Under the pieces are notes generated by a model that saw only the letters and a program-made list of their open reading frames with translations, did not search any database and was not told where the DNA came from. From positions 1,550,001 through 1,614,000 of the forward strand of contig NZ_CP040442.1 in NCBI RefSeq assembly GCF_015191005.1: a stretch of DNA of 64,000 nucleotides. The letters run 5' to 3'. The position numbers were made by a program, and so were the translations under genes. The stretch's first letter is position 1; every line of letters begins with the position of its first letter. The stretch is from Kaistella flava (ex Peng et al. 2021). GTDB lineage: Bacteria > Bacteroidota > Bacteroidia > Flavobacteriales > Weeksellaceae. Of the stretch, positions 14,760 through 23,171 are shown piece by piece.

Positions 14760-16605
14760 TCCACAAAAAAGTCCTGACTTTTACCAGAATTACGCATCAC
14801 AATTTTATAGCTATTACAAAGAGATCTCTAAGAAGACAATCGAAGAACTGGATATAGCAGGATTTGCGATATATCAATCAGCGATGAGATTAGATAAAAT
14901 TATCGATGATAAGGATACAACAGAAATTCTCTCCGCTTTAGCTTTACAAGAAGATGCAATAAAGATTTTAACATCTATTTTTAATAAAGATAGTAAGTTT
15001 TGGAATCTATGGAATCTTAGAAAAACAGAATTTCATGATGCTATATCTCTGGAAAAATCTCTTTGGGAAAATCCAACTTTTGAAAGATATCAAGATGTTG
15101 CTGATAAAAAGTCTGCTTTTGGAAAAGTGGCTATTGACTGCTTATTTTTACTTTCGGAAAGTTCCAATAAAGAAATTTATAATTTACTGCTTGAATCACA
15201 CAGGTATTTTTCAATAGGTTTTCAACTGCATGATGATGTTAAAGATTTTAGTGAAGATTTCAATAAGAAACAATTTAATTGGGCAGTTTATGAATTATCC
15301 AAAATTGTTGACTACTCAAAATATAGCAATGATGTAGTATTGCTTAATAAAGTGCTCTATGTAGAAGGTGTTGGAGTAAATATCCTGAATAAGTCCATAA
15401 CATATTTTGAGAAAGCTAAAGAAATTATTAATGAATTATCAGAGGCAAGTTTATGGTGTAATACTATTGATCGGTGTAAACACTCCATTCAACTGTATAA
15501 AAATGTTACAGAAGGATATATAAAAACGATTCAGGAAAAAGCTAAAATCAGAAAAAAGATTACGGATGGAGAGTTCTTGGATTTAAAGGATATTACCAAT
15601 CAAGTCTTTTCAAAAGGATTAAATGTAATAAAGTCTGATTATTTTCATAATTACATAGACTTAAAGCACATTATGTACTTAGGGAGTGTAGATGATTTTG
15701 AAAATGATACAGATGTTCATTCGTCAGACACCTTTCAGAGAGCTTTACTGAACGATTGTTTGTTGGAGATTACGCAACACTTTAATATTGATACTGGAGA
15801 TTTCTTTGAGAAAGAAAATCAATATTTAGTTGACAGGCAAAATAATGATAGTGTTGGTGCATGGTCTTATTTTCCGACCGTTCGGGAGATTGCATCAGAT
15901 ATTGACGATCTGGGGCAGATTATGCAACAATTTATGAAGACTAATCACTATGAATTGGTGGATAGATATTGTCTGAAAGCCATTGATACAGCCATATCCG
16001 ATAGAACAAATGACAATGGAGGTATAGAAACCTGGATTATCCCTAAAGAGAACCTTACTGAAAAGCAACAAAAACAAGATTGGTGCAATTCCACCAAATG
16101 GGGGAAAGGTCCTGATGTAGAAGTCGTAGCCAATTTTGTATATGCTCTTACATTATTTAATGCTGAAAAATATAAACATACTATAGAGAGAGCTATTGAT
16201 TATATTCTTTCCGAGCAAAAGGAAAGTGGTTTTTGGGAGAGTAGGTGGTATTATGGAAAGTTTTACGGAACCTATGTTTGCCTAAGATTGCTTTGCCAGT
16301 TTCCTGATCAATATCAGTCGGTTAAGCAAAGAATAAAAAAATTCTTGAAAGATTCTCAGAATGAAGATGGAAGTTTTGATGAAAAACAATATAATATTCT
16401 ATCAACCAGTTTTGCAATTTTCTGTTTAAATCTACTTCAATCTCCTGAATTGAACGAGATAAAACAGAAAGCCCAAAAATACTTATCAGGAAATCAACTT
16501 CATGATGGGAGTTGGAAGGCAGAAATACTTATCAAACCAAAAGCCAGCGAACCTTACAGCAGCAAAACACTTACAACGATTTACGCTTTAAGAGCTTTAT
16601 TATGA
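14752..16605 (+). CDS. Polyprenyl-synthase-like / class II terpene-cyclase-like fusion
   Basis: 617 residues in two parts. Residues 1-310: isoprenyl diphosphate synthase fold with a first Asp-rich motif RLDKIIDDKD (D48xxxD52) and a clear second motif GFQLHDDVKD (D161-D165), both metal/diphosphate-binding. Residues ~330-617: alpha/alpha-barrel cyclase-like, with SDIDDLG (a DxDD motif) and three QW-type repeats QKESGFW, QNEDGSF and QLHDGSW. Known parallels: ComQ is a polyprenyl-synthase-like enzyme that prenylates Trp of ComX; DxDD/QW proteins protonate and cyclise isoprenoids. Inference: prenylation, possibly cyclisation, of the 49-residue precursor. A free terpene product is the alternative. 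It overlaps both neighbours. Confidence 0.8.
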   Translation: MSSPQKSPDFYQNYASQFYSYYKEISKKTIEELDIAGFAIYQSAMRLDKIIDDKDTTEILSALALQEDAIKILTSIFNKDSKFWNLWNLRKTEFHDAISLEKSLWENPTFERYQDVADKKSAFGKVAIDCLFLLSESSNKEIYNLLLESHRYFSIGFQLHDDVKDFSEDFNKKQFNWAVYELSKIVDYSKYSNDVVLLNKVLYVEGVGVNILNKSITYFEKAKEIINELSEASLWCNTIDRCKHSIQLYKNVTEGYIKTIQEKAKIRKKITDGEFLDLKDITNQVFSKGLNVIKSDYFHNYIDLKHIMYLGSVDDFENDTDVHSSDTFQRALLNDCLLEITQHFNIDTGDFFEKENQYLVDRQNNDSVGAWSYFPTVREIASDIDDLGQIMQQFMKTNHYELVDRYCLKAIDTAISDRTNDNGGIETWIIPKENLTEKQQKQDWCNSTKWGKGPDVEVVANFVYALTLFNAEKYKHTIERAIDYILSEQKESGFWESRWYYGKFYGTYVCLRLLCQFPDQYQSVKQRIKKFLKDSQNEDGSFDEKQYNILSTSFAIFCLNLLQSPELNEIKQKAQKYLSGNQLHDGSWKAEILIKPKASEPYSSKTLTTIYALRALL

Positions 16606-17804
16606 TGGATGAAAACGTTTTGTACAAATTATCATCAGATATTGAGTTTTCTAAATTCAGTGAGAAAGAATATTTGTTATACAATCAAAAGCTTCATACA
16701 TATACAAAAATTAGCCAGAAATATTACGATTTATTAGGTTTAGCAGATGGAAAAAGGACTTTGATAGCAATTCGTGAGGAGTTTCAAGAAAGACACAATA
16801 TATTGTTGTCTGATAATCAAATTGTTGCGCTTTTTAATCGTCTCAAAAAACAGGGTGTTTTTGGGTATGATGACTCAGTAAAACAGCGGGTAAAAATTCC
16901 GAACTATATAAAATTTGGGTTTATTTTTCTTAAATCTAATATGGTTTCCAAAATAGTGCCCTTTTTGAGCTTTCTCCTCAGGAAAAAGATATACATTCCA
17001 TTGATGATTTTCGGCATTATTGTATTTTGTCTTAATCTTTACTCCAATTATTACCAATATAGAGAGTTAAATATTGTGAAGATTTTCCCTTATTTCGTGG
17101 TATTAATCTTTGTAAGCATTATTTTTCATGAATTAGGTCATGCTACGGCAGCACATTATTATAAAGCCAAACATGGAGGCATTGGTTTTGGATTTTACTT
17201 ATACTTCTTGCCTGTTTTTTTTGCTGATGTTACCGATATATGGAGATTAGAGAGATGGAAGCGAATTATAGTAAATAGTGCAGGGGTTTATTTTGAAGTT
17301 ATTTTTTGTTTAATTTTATCAATTATAGGCTTTTTTACAAAGAATCATGTTTTACAAATCTTAGGCTTAGTAATTTCGGGAAAGGCTCTTTATAATCTAT
17401 TGCCTTTTTTGCGAGCCGATGGGTACTGGATATTATCTGATCTATTCAATAAGCCAAATCTTAATTTTCACTCATTTAATAATTTGAAAATAATGGTTAC
17501 TTCCTTGTTAAAAGGAGTACGGCTTAAATTTGATAAAGTTGATTATTTTATTGGGTTCTACGGATTGTTCAATATATCTTTAATTGGTTTTTTTTTCTAT
17601 TATCAGATTGTTTTAAACGGAAAATCGATAATTTATTTTCCCAAAACAATACAAGGTATCCTCACTTCACTTGCTGATAATCAATCTTCCATGAGTTTCA
17701 GGGAACTAACCAAGTGTGTATCGATATTGGTATTCTATATAATTTTTATCAAAATTTTTACAGAATTGGCTAAAAAAGCTTTTAAATCTATCCGAAAGAA
17801 ATAA
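16602..17804 (+). CDS. M50 membrane metallopeptidase with N-terminal PqqD-like RRE
   Basis: 400 residues from the ATG at 16602, which overlaps the cyclase stop by 4 bp; an in-frame ATG 90 bp earlier would only re-read the cyclase gene. Residues ~1-95 look like a PqqD-type winged helix (YLLYNQKLHTYTKISQKYYDLLGL...), the RiPP leader-recognition fold. Then come several transmembrane helices, with FHELGH (zinc site, His176-His180) and LRADGY (Asp273) as the M50 active-site pair. Such proteins cleave peptides in or at the membrane. It probably recognises the leader, cuts and perhaps helps release the product; no ABC exporter is present. Confidence 0.85.
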   Translation: MMDENVLYKLSSDIEFSKFSEKEYLLYNQKLHTYTKISQKYYDLLGLADGKRTLIAIREEFQERHNILLSDNQIVALFNRLKKQGVFGYDDSVKQRVKIPNYIKFGFIFLKSNMVSKIVPFLSFLLRKKIYIPLMIFGIIVFCLNLYSNYYQYRELNIVKIFPYFVVLIFVSIIFHELGHATAAHYYKAKHGGIGFGFYLYFLPVFFADVTDIWRLERWKRIIVNSAGVYFEVIFCLILSIIGFFTKNHVLQILGLVISGKALYNLLPFLRADGYWILSDLFNKPNLNFHSFNNLKIMVTSLLKGVRLKFDKVDYFIGFYGLFNISLIGFFFYYQIVLNGKSIIYFPKTIQGILTSLADNQSSMSFRELTKCVSILVFYIIFIKIFTELAKKAFKSIRKK

Positions 17805-17920
17805 CAGTGTAACTCCGAGAGTACCGAATGATTTACTCCTTTTGAAAAATTTTTGACATTCATTTTTGAAGAAAATGGACGTCTAAAAGGGGCATCTTGT
17901 ATCTCAAAAAAACTCAATTT

Positions 17921-17962
17921 TCTGAATGTTCTGTACGGTAAACTCTGCGCAAAACATTCAGA
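17921..17962 (+). terminator. Long-loop hairpin downstream of the M50 gene
   Basis: TCTGAATGTT and AACATTCAGA form a perfect 10-bp stem with a 22-base loop, 117 bp after the operon. It has no strong T-run, so termination is only possible. The rest of 17805-18095 shows nothing else. Confidence 0.35.
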
Positions 17963-18095
17963 AATAATTATATCATTGTTTAAGTATTAAATATTGCTTT
18001 TATAATATTTCAGATTTACAGGTTTATATAATCATTGAATTATATGTAATTGTCTGTTCAGACTCTTAGTAACTTTTTTTTATTTAAACTTGTTT

Positions 18096-18318
18096 AGAGC
18101 CCGTTTAAATTTCATCAAATTAATTTCCCCAACCCTAGTTCTTGACTGAATTGAAAAACAAATTTACAAAAATAAATATCAATTTTTTTTGGAAATCAAC
18201 ACAGAATCTAAAGGGAGTAATTTTGATGAAATTTTTAAGGCATTTTTCCACCCTTTAAGGTTGGGGAAAGAAAAATGTCTTTAAAATTTTATTTATGAAT
18301 AATTTTTAAACAGGCTCT
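18096..18318. repeat. Foldback, MITE-like element
   Basis: Ends AGAGCCCGTTTAAA (18096-18109) and, inverted, AGAGCCTGTTTAAA (18305-18318): 14-bp terminal repeats with one mismatch. Inside are further inverted pairs (TTTCATCAAA and CCCCAACC types). There is no open frame and no clear target duplication. It lies at the boundary between the RiPP island and the plasmid-like region. Confidence 0.55.
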
Positions 18319-18377
18319 TATATTTGTCCTAATAAAATATTATTAAATCTTAAAGTGTTTTTTGCTTTAAGTCTTGG

Positions 18378-18481
18378 TACTGAAAACTGGTAATTTTTAA
18401 GACAACAAGACGATAAGTAAGGACACTCACGTTTGGCGTGGGTGCTCTCTTATTGTTGTCGGGTATACCAGTGCCTCAGTA
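18378..18481 (+). ncRNA. Structured RNA, copy A (6S-like architecture)
   Basis: A long imperfect hairpin: TACTGA/TCAGTA outer stem, ACTGGTA/TACCAGT, a large internal loop, GACAAC/GTTGTC, ATAAG/CTTAT and a CACG/CGTG tip. A second copy on the opposite strand at 42964-43069 has compensatory changes in at least three stems. A long stem with an open middle is the outline of 6S-type RNAs, and a flavobacterial 6S family (6S-Flavo) is known, but I cannot confirm membership. A short GTAG/CTAC hairpin plus T-run near 18491-18513 may end it. It lies upstream of a sigma-like regulator. Confidence 0.65.
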
Positions 18482-18541
18482 TCGGTAAGTGTAGTGACCT
18501 ACGCCTTTTTTGTAGCACTTCACAAAATAAATATCGAAAAT

Positions 18542-19171
18542 ATGAGTGCCAAAGTGAAAAATAATTCCGCCAAAACTGTTTTCAGCAACGATAACAATAC
18601 GATTTGTACTATTTCGGATCAGAAAATAATTGATTTGACCAATCAGTTTTATCTCGAAATGTCCAAAAATATTCTTGATGAAAAAGAGTACGATATCATG
18701 TCAAAACTTTTAATTGAAAAGCAATCATTACAAACTGTATCTGTCGAATATGACGTTACAAAAGAAGCAATCCGACAAAACTATAAAAAAATATTTTTCA
18801 AAATAAAATCAGTTTCTGAACTCGTTACAGAAATTAATGCTTTAAAAGAAAAGAAAAACTTGCTTTACCAAGAATACCTGTCCGAATATAAAAAAATGAC
18901 AAAAAGAAACTCGGAAAAAGAAATTTTCAATTCAGACAGAAGATTGATTGACAGTCATTTTCCTTTTAGCAAAAGATTATGGAACATGCTCGTCTCGCTG
19001 GAGATATACACATTTAATGACTTGTTGGAAAACCCTTTAGAGATATATCCAAAATTTAGAGGTTTTAAAGGAAGTTGTTTAAAAGAATTTATCTGCTTCA
19101 TAGAATTTGAAAATCTTGAAAACCATTTTGATGAAAACTTTTACGAATTCAAAGAAAAATATAAAAAATAA
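18542..19171 (+). CDS. Sigma region 4-like / alpha-CTD-like DNA-binding protein
   Basis: 209 residues from the ATG at 18542. An ATG 48 bp upstream lies inside the RNA's terminal hairpin and is not preferred. Residues ~50-85 (LIEKQSLQTVSVEYDVTKEA) read as a sigma-70 region-4-type HTH, followed by a coiled-coil. The C-terminal ~60 residues (RLWNMLVSLEIYTFNDLLEN...FRGFKGSCLKEF) resemble the helix-hairpin-helix of the RNA polymerase alpha C-terminal domain. No core-binding region 2 is visible, so it is likely an accessory regulator. It is next to a 6S-like RNA. The specific family is unknown to me. Confidence 0.6.
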   Translation: MSAKVKNNSAKTVFSNDNNTICTISDQKIIDLTNQFYLEMSKNILDEKEYDIMSKLLIEKQSLQTVSVEYDVTKEAIRQNYKKIFFKIKSVSELVTEINALKEKKNLLYQEYLSEYKKMTKRNSEKEIFNSDRRLIDSHFPFSKRLWNMLVSLEIYTFNDLLENPLEIYPKFRGFKGSCLKEFICFIEFENLENHFDENFYEFKEKYKK

Positions 19172-19179
19172 ACCAACTA

Positions 19180-19290
19180 CAACCTCTTTTCTAAAAACAC
19201 ACTCAGCAAAGTCCTGCTTTTTAGAAATGTGGTTGTTTCGCTTTCCTGCAAAAATGCGTTTTCGACCAAAGGGAGAAATTGCATTTTTGC
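19180..19290 (+). repeat. Two-hairpin repeat, copy A
   Basis: CAACCTC...GGTTG encloses a TTTTCTAAAA/TTTTAGAAA stem, then GCAAAAATGC and GCATTTTTGC flank a loop containing GACCAAAGGGAG. The same arrangement recurs at 20287-20404. Both copies lie immediately after a gene, so they may act as 3' structures or as REP-like repeats. Confidence 0.6.
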
Positions 19291-19379
19291 CAACCTGATT
19301 TTGATATTTAGTTTAACCAAATACGCATGAATTTTTGATAATTTCCGTAAATTGGCTACTCAAAACCAAAAAACATCAC

Positions 19380-20270
19380 ATGAATTTTAAAACGGGAAAA
19401 GAATTGAATGATAAAATATATGATATAATCTATAATTCTGAAAAATATCTTCTCATTTTGTCACCATTTATTCAGTTAGGGGACTACATTAAAAAGGAGA
19501 TTTTCAAGACTCATTTAAATAATTCAAATGTTCATATTATTATCGGTTTTGGGAAAAATGAAAACAACATAAACAGGAGTTTAAAAAAGGAAGATTTTGA
19601 ATATTTTACACAATTCAAAAATATTTCTATTGTCTATATTCCCAATCTTCACGCAAAATATTATGGAAATGAAAATGAATCAGTAGTCACTTCAATGAAT
19701 TTAATTGATTATTCTTTCGACTATAACATTGAATTTGGAGCGCATTCCAAAAAGAAAATAATATCTATTTCTCAAAATTCATTTTTTAATTCTGCTGTTA
19801 ATGCCTGCTTCAATATTTTAGAAGTTAATGGCTACGCAATTTATGTTAGAAGACCAATTTTTGAAAAGAAATTAATGTTTGGTAAAAACTACGTTGGTTC
19901 CGACCAAGAATTAAATCTGATAGATGAACTCATTAAATTTGGAAAAGTACCTAAAAAAAATTTGTCCGATTTTGAAAACGCAAAGTATGTAAACAGTGCT
20001 ATAAAAAATCAAAGAAAATCCCAGTATGAATATAAGATAGGCAGTGAAAGTAATGGAGATGCTAAGAAAAATGGTTGTTGTATAAGGTGCAAAACCACAA
20101 TAAATTTGGATTTAAACAAACCACTTTGTTTGTATTGCTATAAAACATGGTCATTATACCAAGATCCTTTTTACAGAGAAAATTTCTGCATTTCGTGTGG
20201 AGAAAAAAATAATACAAATTTTAATAGACCTGCTTGTACTCAATGTTATAAGGAATTACAAAGAAAATAA
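19380..20270 (+). CDS. Phospholipase D-like protein with C-terminal zinc-ribbon-like cysteines
   Basis: 296 residues from the ATG at 19380 (MNFKTGKELNDKIYD), better than an upstream ATG at 19335. A PLD-like half-domain spans ~1-150, with ILSPFIQLGDYIKKE, an IIIGFGKNE strand and the HKD-like LHAKYYGNE...TSMNL. The C-terminus has two Cys clusters, CCIRCKTT...CLYCYK and CISCGEK...CTQCYK, probably metal-binding. A frameshifted paralogue lies at 56538. PLD-type enzymes include nucleases such as the BfiI type; a nuclease role on this mobile element is possible but unproven. Confidence 0.7.
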   Translation: MNFKTGKELNDKIYDIIYNSEKYLLILSPFIQLGDYIKKEIFKTHLNNSNVHIIIGFGKNENNINRSLKKEDFEYFTQFKNISIVYIPNLHAKYYGNENESVVTSMNLIDYSFDYNIEFGAHSKKKIISISQNSFFNSAVNACFNILEVNGYAIYVRRPIFEKKLMFGKNYVGSDQELNLIDELIKFGKVPKKNLSDFENAKYVNSAIKNQRKSQYEYKIGSESNGDAKKNGCCIRCKTTINLDLNKPLCLYCYKTWSLYQDPFYRENFCISCGEKNNTNFNRPACTQCYKELQRK

Positions 20271-20286
20271 GAAAACTAAAACTCCT

Positions 20287-20404
20287 CAACCTCTTTTCCA
20301 AAACATTACAAAAGCCAAAGCCCAGCAATGTTTTAGAAATGGGGTTGCATCCATATTCTCTGCAAAAATGCGTTTCCGACCAAAGGGAGGAATTGCATTT
20401 TTGC
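20287..20404 (+). repeat. Two-hairpin repeat, copy B
   Basis: As copy A, with CAACCTC...GGGGTTG and GCAAAAATGC/GCATTTTTGC. The first hairpin differs in sequence (AAAACATT/AATGTTTT) but keeps pairing, so the structure rather than the bases is conserved. Confidence 0.6.
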
Positions 20405-20433
20405 CGTCCGATTTACCAATCAAGCGACAAAGA

Positions 20434-21264
20434 TTATAATTTTATAGGTTGTGAATGAAAACTTTTCAAATTCAGAAAGAACCCCCTGTTTTTGGTCATT
20501 CCGTTGCGAAACAAGTTCCAAAGCAAAGAACATCCCATCTGTGCCAATGACGAATTAATAAACAAATCCTGTTTTTCCAATGCTTCTGCCAAACTACAAC
20601 TTGGCGTGTCGTCTTGTTCTTCAGATTGTTTTAAAATTTCTCCAAATTCATCGGTAACAAAAGGCAAATTTGCCACCGTTTCAAATTTCTCCGAATTAGA
20701 TTGTTGAATATTACCAATTGTAGATAATAAAACCTGTCCTGTGTGTTGGCTATTCCCAAAATCTAACCAATAACGTGGACGATTAGAATACGCTTTCCTA
20801 TTATTCAACATTTTTAAAATATCTGCAATCTCAAACCTTGCTTTTACGCTGTCCACACAAGAAATATAAATACTTGCTCCTGCATTTTCGGGCAATTTAC
20901 CTAAGCAGTCTTTTTCAAATTTCACCGTTTCTGCTTTCCAATTTGTCCCCGAAAATCGGTTGGCTCTGTTGATTAATGCAACGGATTTGTACAATCCAAT
21001 TTCACATTCTGCAAAACGCTGTCTTCCTAAATTGGCATTGGTAACTATATCATCATCCCAAAGGCGAATTTGCAATCCTGTGTGTCCCAATTCAATTAAA
21101 CTGTGGTTCGTTTCCATTAAAGCGGTTAAAACTTTTGAACCAGTGCCACCTGCACCGATTAGGTTTACTAAAATCGGATTGGTAGGATTAATTAAATCGC
21201 TGTCTGTAAAATGTACTTTGGTTCGACTTTGCTCACCCAAAGTTGTTCTTTCGTTTTCCATCAC
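20434..21264 (-). CDS. PRTRC system ThiF-family protein
   Basis: 276 residues. The E1-like nucleotide site is GAGGTGSK (about residues 37-44), with LWDDDIVTNANLGRQRF as the conserved D...N..RQ motif. It is the last gene of a compact minus-strand cassette with PRTRC proteins B, C and E and an SSB, and overlaps protein B by 4 bp. PRTRC (ParB-related, ThiF-related cassette) loci are carried by plasmids and integrative elements; the reaction is unknown. Confidence 0.85.
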   Translation of the reverse strand: MMENERTTLGEQSRTKVHFTDSDLINPTNPILVNLIGAGGTGSKVLTALMETNHSLIELGHTGLQIRLWDDDIVTNANLGRQRFAECEIGLYKSVALINRANRFSGTNWKAETVKFEKDCLGKLPENAGASIYISCVDSVKARFEIADILKMLNNRKAYSNRPRYWLDFGNSQHTGQVLLSTIGNIQQSNSEKFETVANLPFVTDEFGEILKQSEEQDDTPSCSLAEALEKQDLFINSSLAQMGCSLLWNLFRNGMTKNRGFFLNLKSFHSQPIKL

Positions 21265-21983
21265 AATAAATTTTCAAGTGTTTTGCTATTCGGTTTCAAT
21301 ACCTCTCTCGGGAAGGCTTTGTCTGTACCAATTAGCTCTTTCCAAATGGTTACACAATTCCCTTTTATCGGATTGTAGTTTCCCAATAAATGGCTGAAAT
21401 AGCTGTTGAAAAAATAGTTTTCCCAAGCGTGTATAAATTCCTCCACGGATGCCGAATTTTGAATATCAATAGTTACCGTTCCCATACATACATTGCCGTT
21501 TTCATACACATTGAAAAATGGTGCATAATGCAAAAGCGTTTTTTCTGTTGGTCTTCTATCGCTTGCCAAAGCAAAGACTGAAAGACTGTTTTTATTGGCA
21601 AACCAAAGCATTGGCGGTACTTGCGCTTTTTCGTTCGGAATGACTAAACCATTTACAAAATACAGCTGTCTTTGCTGTGCTTTGGTGAACCAAAGTACCG
21701 TGCCTTTTTCGCTCGGATTGATATGCAGAATATTGGTCGGTAAAATTCCCCTTGGCTTTAAAAAGGCTTTGCTCTTTTCTTCATCGGTTTGTAATGACTT
21801 TGCCAATACATTGGCTTCCTTTACAGTCAAGGGGTGTGCATTAATGGGATTTCCATTTTTGTCCATATCAAAATGCTCCACATACATATCGGTATTTATT
21901 CCTTTGGTTTCATAGAAAACCAAAGCAGATTTTGGATAATATAATGTTCCGAAATTCTCGGTAATGTCGTTTAAATTGTTCAT
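21261..21983 (-). CDS. PRTRC system protein B
   Basis: 240 residues beginning MNNLNDITENFGTLYYPKSALVFYETK. The sequence pattern (LPTNILHINPSEKGTVLWFT, MLWFANKNSLSVFAL, PFFNVYENGNVCMGTV) fits PRTRC protein B. It overlaps both neighbours by 4 bp, so it belongs to one operon. Function unknown; the family travels with the ThiF protein. Confidence 0.8.
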   Translation of the reverse strand: MNNLNDITENFGTLYYPKSALVFYETKGINTDMYVEHFDMDKNGNPINAHPLTVKEANVLAKSLQTDEEKSKAFLKPRGILPTNILHINPSEKGTVLWFTKAQQRQLYFVNGLVIPNEKAQVPPMLWFANKNSLSVFALASDRRPTEKTLLHYAPFFNVYENGNVCMGTVTIDIQNSASVEEFIHAWENYFFNSYFSHLLGNYNPIKGNCVTIWKELIGTDKAFPREVLKPNSKTLENLL

Positions 21984-23158
21984 TTTACTGTTGTTTTATA
22001 TTCATTTAATAAACCGCATAAATCGTTCAATATAGGGAACAAACGGTTCTCAAAATCAAGGTTGGTTGCGGTTATTTCGCTTCCGTCAAAGCATTTGCTA
22101 ATGGTAGGTTCTGCCATTGCTCCATACTCATTAAATTCATTATTAATGCTATCCGAAAGACTTTCATATAACCAACCTTTGGTATCTGCCACAAATGAAA
22201 TATACTTTTCCATTCCAATGGTTTCATTGTCGTAATCATCATTATCGGGGTCTTGTTCGGAAATGGGGGCATTTTTAAAAATACTTGTTGTCCGATATTC
22301 CATAAAAAGTTCAAAAACTTTACAAGCTAACTGCCAACATTCCTGGTCAAATTCATCAAGGCTTTTAAAGTTGTTTAAACGCTGTTTAAATAGTTGTAAA
22401 TTGATACGATTGAATAGTTTCTGTTCTATCTTATCGCCAATTTGTTCGGCTTGCCTTAACTCACTTTTGTAGCTTTCTGTTTCGTCCATTTCATCATCCT
22501 GTTCCACCCAATCGGTCATCATTTCATACATCAAATACAAATAGCTATTTTCTTGCCTGTAATACGGAATATCGGCAATGTGATACAGATAACTGCAAAC
22601 CGAAACCAATAATTGAGCGGTCTTTTTGCGCTTCGGATTATTAAGCATTTTAAAGATGGGAATGATGGGAATATAATACAAGGTCGTTCTTGTATCATAC
22701 CGTTCTTCAATTACTAAAAATGTTTTCTTATTGTCCTTTACCAATCGTAAACTATCCCAATTTAAATGGGTGCGTTCTAATTTGGTTTCTATATCCCACA
22801 TCGCCAAAGCAATATTGTAAGGATAGCCGTGAATCTGTGTCTGCATCGGTTCAATGCCGTAATGCTCGGTAAGTTTGGAAAGGGATTGATAAAAATCCCT
22901 CTCCGTTTTTACTATTTCTTTATAAGCCTGTACGGATTGTTCCGTTTTTAGTTTAGGCAGAAAGGTGGACTTTAGAAAACCATTGGCAACATCGCTATTG
23001 GTACGGCTTTCTGCTTGTCTTTCTGCACTTCGTTTGCATCTTTTGGTCTTTGCATCCATTGTGTGAACTCGTTTAACTGTCGGTGCAATTGCCGTTGTCG
23101 TTTCTGTTCTGGTAGGCTGATAATTCCCGATATGATTTTGCGTTGCATAATTCATCAT
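21980..23158 (-). CDS. PRTRC-cassette hypothetical protein (392 residues)
   Basis: 392 residues, charged, with no signal peptide or membrane segment. A long helical middle contains an acidic DWVEQDDEMDETES stretch. It occupies the place where a PRTRC protein F-like gene might sit, but I do not recognise a family motif. It overlaps protein B by 4 bp and follows protein C by 13 bp, so it is part of the cassette. Confidence 0.65.
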   Translation of the reverse strand: MMNYATQNHIGNYQPTRTETTTAIAPTVKRVHTMDAKTKRCKRSAERQAESRTNSDVANGFLKSTFLPKLKTEQSVQAYKEIVKTERDFYQSLSKLTEHYGIEPMQTQIHGYPYNIALAMWDIETKLERTHLNWDSLRLVKDNKKTFLVIEERYDTRTTLYYIPIIPIFKMLNNPKRKKTAQLLVSVCSYLYHIADIPYYRQENSYLYLMYEMMTDWVEQDDEMDETESYKSELRQAEQIGDKIEQKLFNRINLQLFKQRLNNFKSLDEFDQECWQLACKVFELFMEYRTTSIFKNAPISEQDPDNDDYDNETIGMEKYISFVADTKGWLYESLSDSINNEFNEYGAMAEPTISKCFDGSEITATNLDFENRLFPILNDLCGLLNEYKTTVK

Positions 23159-23171
23159 TTTATTTTTTGAT

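Noticed and set aside
16512..16601. An upstream ATG for the M50 peptidase
   Set aside because: It would overlap the cyclase gene by 94 bp in another frame; the ATG at 16602 gives the usual 4-bp overlap and a sensible PqqD-like start.
13398..17804. Daptide or epipeptide (YydF-type) system because of the M50 peptidase
   Set aside because: No radical SAM epimerase, oxidative decarboxylase or methyltransferase is present; the prenyltransferase-cyclase fusion fits neither class.
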